From: Rathayibacter rhapontici
Lineage (GTDB): Bacteria; Actinomycetota; Actinomycetes; Actinomycetales; Microbacteriaceae
Length of the DNA: 57,008 bases
Direction: 5' to 3'
Assembly (NCBI RefSeq): GCF_001995175.1
Contig: NZ_MUKN01000023.1
Span: 1-57,008 of the forward strand
A model generated the notes under the pieces. The model was not told the DNA's origin, searched no databases, and saw only the letters and a list, made by a program, of their open reading frames with translations. Below are positions 31,521 through 37,879 of this stretch, one piece after another; positions within the stretch are counted from its first letter, which is position 1, and each line of letters starts with the position of its first letter. The translations under genes were made by a program, and so were the position numbers.

Positions 31521-31879
31521 GCCTGGGCCGCCTGGGCGTGGTGGTGGCGGGGCGTGCCGCCCAGAGCGTGCTCCGCCTGGAAGACGGCGTCGCTCACCAG
31601 CCGGGACGCGTGCTCGTTCTCGAGCCGGTAGAACACCCGCGTGCCGTCCTGCCGCGTCGACACCATCCGCGCCAGGCGCATCTTCGCCAGGTGCTGCGAC
31701 ACCGCCGCCGGGGGCTTCTCGACCAGCTCGGCGAGCTGGTTGACCGACATCTCACCCGCATCCCTGAGTGCCAGGATCAGCCGCACCGTCGCGTCGGCGA
31801 GCATCGCGAACACCTCGACAGCCAGCTCCACGTAGTCGCTCTGGGGCAGGCGGCCGCAGACCCGCATATCTTCATGCAT
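31517..31879 (-). CDS. ArsR family metal-type regulator (paralog 2)
   Basis: This 120-residue protein is closely related to 26562-26978: 'YVELAVEVFAMLADATVRLILALRDAGEMSVNQLAELVEKPPAAVSQHLAKMRLARMVSTRQDGTRVFYRLENEHASRLVSDAVFQAEHAL', with a terminal RHHHAQ. It lacks one Arg in 'ADAT(R)VR' but gains an Ala a few residues later. ATG 31879 is followed by a second Met at the fifth codon. It is translationally coupled to the P1B ATPase by GTGA, so it most likely represses the pump until the metal binds. His residues in the tail suggest cobalt/nickel-type sensing. Confidence 0.9.
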   Translation of the reverse strand: MHEDMRVCGRLPQSDYVELAVEVFAMLADATVRLILALRDAGEMSVNQLAELVEKPPAAVSQHLAKMRLARMVSTRQDGTRVFYRLENEHASRLVSDAVFQAEHALGGTPRHHHAQAAQA

Positions 31880-31979
31880 TCGCAGATTGTGGCATACACG
31901 TCCGGCGCCGGGAACTCGACGAACAGCGCGGCTCCGATCGGCCGGACGGCCCGAGCGGCCGTCGACGTCCACGCCGGGG

Positions 31980-32333
31980 TCAGTCGGGCCAGACGGCATC
32001 CAGAACACGGACAGCCTCGGAGCGGCTGAGTCCCGCGCGTCTGCTCTCGGCCGCGAGCCGCTGAGCTGCGGCCAGAACCGGCCCCGGCGTCGCCGATGCG
32101 GTCGTTCCGACGCGGGTGCCGCTGCCGGTGCGCGTGACGAGCACGCCCTCGGTCTCGAGGGCCTTGTAGGCCTTCGCGACGGTGCCGGGGGCGACGCCGA
32201 GGTCGTTCGCGAGCTGGCGCACCGAGGGCAGGCGCTGGTCGGCGGCGAGCACGCCGGTGGCGATGAGGCCCCGGATCCGGTCCTGGATCTGGTCGACGAA
32301 CGGTGCGCCCGTCTCGGTGAGCGTGATGATCAT
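31980..32333 (-). CDS. GntR family regulator, YtrA subfamily
   Basis: This 117-residue protein has the GntR winged helix 'PFVDQIQDRIRGLIATGVLAADQRLPSVRQLANDLGVAPGTVAKAYKALETEGVLVTRTGSGTRV' and only a short helical tail, as in YtrA-type regulators that control ABC transporters or membrane proteins. Its ATG overlaps the stop of the membrane-protein gene upstream by ATGA. The palindrome at 33280-33294 before that operon is the likely binding site. YtrA systems commonly respond to cell-wall or envelope stress. Confidence 0.88.
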   Translation of the reverse strand: MIITLTETGAPFVDQIQDRIRGLIATGVLAADQRLPSVRQLANDLGVAPGTVAKAYKALETEGVLVTRTGSGTRVGTTASATPGPVLAAAQRLAAESRRAGLSRSEAVRVLDAVWPD

Positions 32334-33250
32334 CGGGCGACGGACCCGACCGGACGCCGGCTCGTCGAGCGCAGGGTCGAGAGGAGCACGCCCCACCAGA
32401 AGGCGGAGCCGAGGAGGGTCGCGGCCCACCCGGCGACGAGGAGCGCCGATCCGAGCGCCGCGAACGAGGTGCCGAACTGCACGAAGCCGGTGGCCCCGGC
32501 ATCGAATCCCGTCTGGAGCATCGAGGTGGCGCGCAGTGCGGAGAAGACGGCCCCGACGTGCAGCAGGACGCCTCCGATCACGACGGCGAGGACGTTGCGC
32601 GCCCGGATCGTGCGCTCCGCGGCGTCGGCGGAGCGGTCGACGTCGAGGGGCGGTCGCGAGATCGAGCGGAGCGCGAGGCCCGCCACCACCAGGACGAGGG
32701 CCAGCAGGACGAGGCACGGCACCGAGAACCACCAGCCGTAGAAGGTCGACGAGGCGTAGGTGTTCTCCGAGACCGGCAGGACGAAGCGCACGGACCGCCC
32801 GAGCTCGTCGGTGCTCGCCGCCGCTCCCGCGAGGACCGCCGCGGCGACGGCGGCGAGGGCGGCGGTGGCCGTCGCGACGAGCAGGGGCCGAGGAGCGAAG
32901 GTGAGGAGGGTGCGGGGCGCGAGCTCGGCCGTCCCGGCGCCTCGGGCGCGGGCGCGGGGGAGCTGGAGGAGGACGAGTGCGACGAACGTCACGATCAGCG
33001 GGATCAGGTACCTCGCGAGCAGCCAGCGGAGGTGGCCCTCCTGGTCGAACGGCGGGAGCCACTCCGGGAAGACCGACACTGCGGTGAGGGCGAGCGCGGA
33101 CGCGAGAGCGAGGACCGCGCCCACCGCGGTCGCCGCCCGGACGGGCGCGGGCAGACCCGGCTCGGAACGCCGCCGGAGCCACCACCACGCCCCTGCGAGG
33201 AGCAGGCCGCCGGCCGCGGGAGCGAACTGCAGAATCAGGAACAGGAACAC
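32330..33250 (-). CDS. Multi-pass membrane protein coupled to YtrA-type GntR regulator
   Basis: GTG 33250 follows AGGGGG at a 7-base spacing and gives a 306-residue integral membrane protein. About seven to eight hydrophobic segments are visible (FLFLILQFAPAAGGLLLAGAWWWL, VGAVLALASALALTAVSVF, YLIPLIVTFVALVLLQL and others). No transporter motif is recognisable. Similar DUF1648-like proteins are often partners of GntR/YtrA regulators. The stop overlaps the GntR start (ATGA). Expression is probably controlled by the operator at 33280-33294. A longer frame toward 33967 crosses the operator and was rejected. Confidence 0.75.
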   Translation of the reverse strand: MFLFLILQFAPAAGGLLLAGAWWWLRRRSEPGLPAPVRAATAVGAVLALASALALTAVSVFPEWLPPFDQEGHLRWLLARYLIPLIVTFVALVLLQLPRARARGAGTAELAPRTLLTFAPRPLLVATATAALAAVAAAVLAGAAASTDELGRSVRFVLPVSENTYASSTFYGWWFSVPCLVLLALVLVVAGLALRSISRPPLDVDRSADAAERTIRARNVLAVVIGGVLLHVGAVFSALRATSMLQTGFDAGATGFVQFGTSFAALGSALLVAGWAATLLGSAFWWGVLLSTLRSTSRRPVGSVAR

Positions 33251-33279
33251 GCGGCGACCCCCTGGTGTATCGGATGATT

Positions 33280-33294
33280 GGTACACTTTGTACC
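33280..33294. promoter_or_regulatory. YtrA/GntR operator palindrome
   Basis: GGTACACTTTGTACC is a perfect 6-3-6 inverted repeat, extendable by T/A on each side. It lies 30 bases upstream of the membrane-protein start. A related half-site GGTGTAT lies at about 33263-33269, giving the multi-half-site look of YtrA operators. Confidence 0.62.
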
Positions 33295-33330
33295 AGGGGA
33301 GTGGAACGCTCGTCAACCGGAGCCGGGCCC

Positions 33331-33870
33331 CTACGGCCGCAGGCCGCGCAGGACGACGTCGAGGATGATCCGCGCCCCGGCGTCCTCGGGGGCGAGTCCG
33401 GCACTGCGGAGGGAGTGCGCCGCACCGCAGGCGAGGAGCGCGACCGACGCGGCGTCCGCGTCCGGGCGGACGCGGCCGTCCGATCGGGCGGTGTCGAGGA
33501 CGTCGGCGAGGCGGTCGAGGAGCGCTGCGCGCTTCGCGGCCGTCTGCGGCAGTGCGGCGTCGGGCCGGGAGGTGATCCGCTCGAACAGCGGATCGGTGGT
33601 CAGGAGGGCGATGTGCTGGACGAGCGTCCGCTCGAAACCGTCCGGTCCGGCCGAGCGCAGGAGGTGGTCGAGCTCGTCGAAGCGGTCCCACACGACGACC
33701 TCCTCGAGCTCCTCGAGGGTCGCGAAATGGCGGTAGACCGTGCCCACCCCGACGTCGGCGGCGCGCGCGACCGCGTTCAGCGCCAGGTCGTCCCCGCGCT
33801 CGAGCAGCTCCCGCGCAGCCTGGAGGATGCGCTCGCGGTTGCGAGCGGCGTCGCGCCGGAGTCCGTCCAT
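33331..33870 (-). CDS. TetR family transcriptional regulator
   Basis: This 179-residue protein has 'RNRERILQAARELLERGDDLALNAVARAADVGVGTVYRHFATLEELEEVVVWDRFDEL' as the DNA-binding region and a short helical ligand domain, of the kind sometimes annotated as SbtR-like C-terminal (LLACGAAHSL...). It is divergent from an SDR gene, with the dyads at 33891-33928 between them. Repression of itself and the SDR is the natural prediction. Confidence 0.9.
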   Translation of the reverse strand: MDGLRRDAARNRERILQAARELLERGDDLALNAVARAADVGVGTVYRHFATLEELEEVVVWDRFDELDHLLRSAGPDGFERTLVQHIALLTTDPLFERITSRPDAALPQTAAKRAALLDRLADVLDTARSDGRVRPDADAASVALLACGAAHSLRSAGLAPEDAGARIILDVVLRGLRP

Positions 33871-33890
33871 GGAACGACAGCCTAGGCGAG

Positions 33891-33928
33891 AAGCGGATCA
33901 CAGCTCCGAACGGATGATGTATCCGCTT
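33891..33928. promoter_or_regulatory. TetR operator region between divergent genes
   Basis: Outer arms AAGCGGAT (33891-33898) and ATCCGCTT (33921-33928) are a perfect inverted repeat. An inner dyad CGGAT-GATGT-ATCCG lies at 33911-33925. The 84-base divergent region offers no other candidate control site. Confidence 0.6.
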
Positions 33929-33954
33929 AGGATGAGGCGACCAGGAAGGACACC

Positions 33955-34725
33955 ATGCCCACCGCATCCCGCCCCCTCGCCCTCATCACCGGAGCCAGCT
34001 CCGGCATCGGCGCCGAGTTCGCCCGCCGCTACGCCCGAGAAGGCGTCGACCTGCTGCTCGTCGCCCGGTCCGGGCCGGCCCTGCAGGCGCTCGCCGACGA
34101 GCTCTCGGCCGCGCACAGAATCACCGCCACCGTCCACACGGCCGACCTCGCCCAGGCGCAGGACGTCTCCCGCCTCGCCGCCGTCATCACCGAGGAGCTG
34201 CCCCGCCTCGACCACCTCGTCGCCAGCGCCGGCACCGCTCCCGAGGGCGACCTCGACCGGACGGATCCCGACGAGCTGCGCCGGATGATCGACATCAACG
34301 TCACCGCGCTGTCGCTGCTCACGCGCGCCGCCGTCATCCGGATGCGCCGCGCCGGCAGCGGCACGATCATCACCATCGCCAGCGGAGCCGGCTACCAGCC
34401 CCTCCCGCACTTCGCCGCCTACGCCGCCTCGAAGGCCTACGTGCTCCGCTTCACCGAGGCGCTCTCGGAGGAGCACCGCCGCCACGGCCTCCGGATCTTC
34501 TCGGTCGCGCCGGGCGACACCGAGACGCCGATGAACCCCGGAGCGGCGAGGACTAAGCGGCAGGCGCACCAGGTCGTCGAGACCGCCTGGCGGGCGATGC
34601 CGACGACGGCGCCGTCCGTGATCGACGGGTGGAGGAACCGGGTCGTCGCCGTGCTGTCGACGCGGGTGCTCGGCACCCGGCTCGGGCTCCGGATCGCCGA
34701 GAGGGCGATGCGCGCGAAGGCGTGA
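33955..34725 (+). CDS. SDR family oxidoreductase
   Basis: This 256-residue short-chain dehydrogenase has 'LITGASSGIGAEFARRYAREGVDLLLVAR', 'DHLVASAGTAPEG', 'IITIASGAGYQPLPHFAAYAASKAYVLRFTEALSEE' (catalytic Ser, Tyr and Lys) and 'FSVAPGDTETPM'. It belongs to the DltE/KR-like group with NADPH preference suggested by 'VARSG'. GGAAGGACACC lies before ATG 33955. It is divergent from a TetR gene that probably represses it. The substrate is unknown. Confidence 0.91.
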   Translation: MPTASRPLALITGASSGIGAEFARRYAREGVDLLLVARSGPALQALADELSAAHRITATVHTADLAQAQDVSRLAAVITEELPRLDHLVASAGTAPEGDLDRTDPDELRRMIDINVTALSLLTRAAVIRMRRAGSGTIITIASGAGYQPLPHFAAYAASKAYVLRFTEALSEEHRRHGLRIFSVAPGDTETPMNPGAARTKRQAHQVVETAWRAMPTTAPSVIDGWRNRVVAVLSTRVLGTRLGLRIAERAMRAKA

Positions 34726-34746
34726 GCGAGGTCGTGCCCGGAGCCG

Positions 34747-34998
34747 CTAACGGGTGCGCCGGAACGCGGTCGCCCCCGCGACGACGAGCGCGAGCACCGC
34801 GACTCCCACCGAGAGGAGGACGCCGGTCTCGAAGGCGCCGGCGTATGCGGTGTCGTACGTCGGGTAGTCGGTGATCTGCGTGTGCGCGAGCCACAGCATG
34901 AACGCGACGTTCGCGGCGATCCCGGCCGTCGCGAGGGCGGCGATCCGGACGGTGCGCAGGCCGGCCGGCATCGACGGAGCGGGGGTCGCGGCTGCCAT
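34747..34998 (-). CDS. Small two-TM membrane protein (83 aa)
   Basis: The protein has two clear hydrophobic helices ('VRIAALATAGIAANVAFMLWLAH' and 'GAFETGVLLSVGVAVLALVVAGA') joined by a short acidic/Tyr-rich loop (TQITDYPTYDTAY). A GGAGG lies unusually close to ATG 34998, with one base of spacing, so the start could be further downstream (MPAGLRT). It converges on the SDR gene and is transcribed away from 35084-35287. Function unknown. Confidence 0.55.
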   Translation of the reverse strand: MAAATPAPSMPAGLRTVRIAALATAGIAANVAFMLWLAHTQITDYPTYDTAYAGAFETGVLLSVGVAVLALVVAGATAFRRTR

Positions 34999-35083
34999 GC
35001 CTCCAGGATGGGGGATGCGCGTGAACAGCGCACCACCGGCGAGCGAGCGGTTCGGGTCGCCCCCGGTGCCTAGGGTGGACGCC

Positions 35084-35287
35084 ATGGACACGACCCCGCC
35101 ACCCCCGGACGAGTCGCGCGCTCAAGCGGAGCGCGCGCTGCGCGCCCTCCGCAATGTGGACGACGGCGCCGACCCGGGTGCCGAGGCCTTCGCCCTCTCG
35201 AACGACTTCACCGACCGGCAGCTGGCGCGGCTCCGCGGCCTCTGGCGCCGCCGAGGTCGTGGCGGGAAGCCCGACCGCACGACCTGA
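35084..35287 (+). CDS. Small hypothetical protein (67 aa)
   Basis: A leaderless-looking gene: TAGGGT at 35071-35076 is followed 7 bases later by ATG 35084. The protein is acidic at the N-terminus (MDTTPPPPDESRAQAERALRALRNVDDGADP) and basic at the C-terminus (RLRGLWRRRGRGGKPDRTT). It contains a predicted amphipathic helix around RAQAERALRAL. No family is recognisable. Confidence 0.55.
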   Translation: MDTTPPPPDESRAQAERALRALRNVDDGADPGAEAFALSNDFTDRQLARLRGLWRRRGRGGKPDRTT

Positions 35288-35317
35288 GCGGGCGTGCGGA
35301 TGAGGCGCCGCTTCGCG

Positions 35318-37192
35318 TCACTCCTCCGGATCGACCACGAGCGCCGTGCCGCCGCCGCGGCGCTCCGGTTCGGCGACCGCCGTCATGCGTCCCGAGGAGT
35401 CGACCTCGATCGCGGCGACGGCGCCGATCTCGGCGGCCGAGGTGAACGAGTCGCCCGACGGGGTCAGCTGCTGGCCGAAGGGCGCGAGGTCGTCGGCGTA
35501 CGCCTCGATGAAGCCGGGCTCGGCCGTCGTCGCCGCCGCGTTGCGCTGCGAGGCCCGGGGCGCCGCCACCGCCTCCGGGAGCGTCATGCCGAGGTCGATG
35601 CGGTTGACCAGCGTCTGGAGCACCGTGGTGATGATCGTCGATCCGCCCGGCGAGCCGAGCACGAGCTTCACCTCCCCGTCGTCGAGCACGATGGTCGGCG
35701 ACATGGACGAGCGGGGGCGCTTGCCGGGCTCGATCCGGTTCGGGTCGCCGTCGACGAAGACGGGGGAGAAGTCGGTGAGCTCGTTGTTGAGGAGGAAGCC
35801 GCGTCCGGGCACCGTCATGCCGGAGCCGCCGGTCTGCTCGATCGTCAGCGTGTAGGAGGCGGCGTTGCCCCACTTGTCGACGACGGAGAGGTGGGTGGTC
35901 GAGATGTTCTCGGTGTCGGCCTGCTCCTCGGCGAGGGCGGTGGCGCATCCGGAGCCGTCGATCGCACCGGGGGCGACCGGGCGGACGGAGGCCGTCGTCG
36001 GGTCGATCGTGCAGTCCCGGCTGTCCGCGAACTCCTGGCTGAGGAGCGTCCCGGTGGGCACGTCGGTGAAGGCCGGGTCGCCGACGTAGGCGCCGCGGTC
36101 GGCGAACGCGCGGGCCGACGCCTCGAGGTAGAGGTGCAGGGCGCCGCCGGTGCTCTCGGCGCCGAGGTCGTGGTTCTCGAGGATGTTCAGCGCCTCGCCG
36201 ACCGCGATACCGCCGGAGGAGGAGGGTGCCATGCCGTAGACGTCGAGCCCGCGGTAGGAGACGCGGGTCGGCGCCTGCTCGAGGACGGAGTAGGCGGCGA
36301 GGTCGGCCGCGGTGAGCGAGCCGGCCGGAGCGGGCAGGGCGGAGTCGGGGGCGACTCGGGGGTTCTGAACGGTGTCGGCGATCTCGGCGGCCAGCGGTCC
36401 CTCGTAGAACGCGCTCGGGCCCTGCGCCGCGATGCGCGTCAGCGTCTTGGCGAGATCGAGGTTGCGGAAGGTGCTGCCGACCTCCGGGGCGTCGCCGCCG
36501 GGGAGGAAGAGCTCCGCCGTGTCGGGGAACGCCTGGAACCGCTCGAGGTTGTCGAGCGTCTGGTTGCGGAACGTCTCGTCGACCGGGAAGCCCTTCGCGG
36601 CCAGCGCGATGGACGGCGCCAGCACGACCGGGAGCGGCAGGGTGCCGAAGCGGTCGACCGCGGTGTCCCAGGTCGCGACGGTGCCGGGGACTCCGACGGC
36701 GACTCCGGACGAGACGAGGTCGGGCGTGAAGGTGTACGGCGCGCCCGTCGCCGGGTCGAGGAAGGCGTCGGGCGTGATGCCCGCCGGTGCGGTCTCGCGT
36801 CCGTCGATCGTGCTCACCTCGCCGGAGGCGGCGTCGAAGTAGACGAAGTAGCCGCCCCCGCCGATCCCGGCGCTGTAGGGCTCCGTCACTCCGAGGGCCG
36901 AGGCGGTCGCGACCGCGGCGTCGGCGGCATTGCCGCCGCGCTTGAGCACCTCGAGCCCGGCGCGGCTCGCACGGGCGTCGACCGACGAGACCGCGCCGCC
37001 GTAGCCGACCGAGGTCGAGGGCGAGACGACCGGCCCGCCGAGGGCGTCGCGGACGTCCCCGAGCGACGGCAGTCCGTCCCGGGGGAAGACCGGCCTGTCG
37101 AGAGCGGACGCCGGTGCGGCACCCGCCGCCGTGAGCGAGACGACCGCGACCAGCGCGAGCGCGATCCGGCGGAGACGGGGTGTCGTGTCCAT
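35318..37192 (-). CDS. ggt: Gamma-glutamyltransferase (secreted)
   Basis: This 624-residue precursor has a signal peptide (RRIALALVAVVSLTAAGAAPASA). The N-terminal nucleophile fold includes 'GGNAADAAVATASALGVTEPYSAGIGGGGYFVYFD'. The maturation/catalytic Thr lies in 'ISTTHLSVVDKWGNAAS', followed by 'GSGMTVPGRGFLLNNELTDF', 'PRSSMSPTIVLDD' and 'LGSPGGSTIITTVLQ'. It would cleave itself before the Thr into two subunits and break or transfer gamma-glutamyl bonds such as those of glutathione, mycothiol-related peptides or polyglutamate outside the cell. GGAGG precedes ATG 37192. It is monocistronic. Confidence 0.93.
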   Translation of the reverse strand: MDTTPRLRRIALALVAVVSLTAAGAAPASALDRPVFPRDGLPSLGDVRDALGGPVVSPSTSVGYGGAVSSVDARASRAGLEVLKRGGNAADAAVATASALGVTEPYSAGIGGGGYFVYFDAASGEVSTIDGRETAPAGITPDAFLDPATGAPYTFTPDLVSSGVAVGVPGTVATWDTAVDRFGTLPLPVVLAPSIALAAKGFPVDETFRNQTLDNLERFQAFPDTAELFLPGGDAPEVGSTFRNLDLAKTLTRIAAQGPSAFYEGPLAAEIADTVQNPRVAPDSALPAPAGSLTAADLAAYSVLEQAPTRVSYRGLDVYGMAPSSSGGIAVGEALNILENHDLGAESTGGALHLYLEASARAFADRGAYVGDPAFTDVPTGTLLSQEFADSRDCTIDPTTASVRPVAPGAIDGSGCATALAEEQADTENISTTHLSVVDKWGNAASYTLTIEQTGGSGMTVPGRGFLLNNELTDFSPVFVDGDPNRIEPGKRPRSSMSPTIVLDDGEVKLVLGSPGGSTIITTVLQTLVNRIDLGMTLPEAVAAPRASQRNAAATTAEPGFIEAYADDLAPFGQQLTPSGDSFTSAAEIGAVAAIEVDSSGRMTAVAEPERRGGGTALVVDPEE

Positions 37193-37337
37193 GGCGTTCC
37201 TCCGGTGGAACTCGGTGGGGTGCGGAGCGGGTTCCCCCAACCTAGGGGCGTACGGGCGCACGGGCTAGGGGGCGGTCGGGTCTCGACGTGGCTGTCCTCC
37301 CGCAGGGGCGCGGTGTCGACCCGTCTCCGGCTGCACG

Positions 37338-37397
37338 AGTAAGGCTGGACGCGGTAGATCGCCGGTTCCCGCTGAGATCGACGCGTTCAGCCTTACT
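37338..37397. repeat. 60-bp inverted repeat, first of two adjacent hairpins
   Basis: AGTAAGGCTG-x-ACGCG (37338-37353) pairs with CGCGT-x-CAGCCTTACT (37382-37397). This gives a 16-base stem with one mismatch, in a region without a supported gene. The AT-richer arm ends are unusual for this genome. Confidence 0.6.
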
Positions 37398-37416
37398 TCT
37401 GCAGGCCGGACCGTTC

Positions 37417-37483
37417 GCAACCGAGGCTGAGACGGGCCGCGTGGACCTTCTTCAAGTCAGCGCCGCCTCCTGACCTCGGTTGC
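37417..37483. repeat. 67-bp inverted repeat, second of two adjacent hairpins
   Basis: GCAACCGAGG (37417-37426) and CCTCGGTTGC (37474-37483) are perfect 10-base arms with a 47-base loop, 20 bases after the previous inverted repeat. The loop contains the stop region of the decayed minus-strand gene. Confidence 0.55.
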
Positions 37484-37794
37484 AGACGACACTGCCCCGC
37501 GGAAGGCATCGCCGACGGGTCAGCAGCTCATGATCGACGGCACCGAGCGTGGCATCGCCGTGGTCGAGGACGGTGCCGGTGGACCGCTGGACGAGCTCGA
37601 TCGAGCCGTCGTCGGTCAGACGACCGGGGTTCCGGCGACGGTCGCGGCGAGCACACCGGGCTCGGTGAGCTCGGGACGGGAGACATCGATGTCGATTCTC
37701 GGACCGCTGAGGTCCTCAGCGTCGGTTCGGGCGACGCCGGTGAGGAGTGCTCCTCCTGTGACGACGGCACAGAGAGAAAGGAGGGCGCGTTCAC
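37452..37794 (-). pseudogene. Decayed or mis-sequenced small secreted protein gene
   Basis: GTG 37794 has AGGGGG at a 7-base spacing. One base past the start codon region, the minus strand reads 'RALLSLCAVVTGGALLTGVARTDAEDLSGPRIDIDVSRPELTEPGVLAATVAGTPVV' and stops at 37616. In the next frame it continues 'LTDDGSIELVQRSTGTVLDHGDATLGAVDHELL...' to a TGA at 37452. With one base added after GTGAA and one near 37616, it becomes a single protein of about 113 residues with a good signal peptide. Two frame breaks in 340 bases suggest decay or poor sequence. The family is unknown to me. Confidence 0.4.
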
Positions 37795-37879
37795 CGCGCG
37801 CCCCCCTTCCCCTTCTCCGCGAGAGACCGGTGGAATCCGATATCGAAGTGATTCCGCCGGCCTCCGTCGAGAAGCCCGA

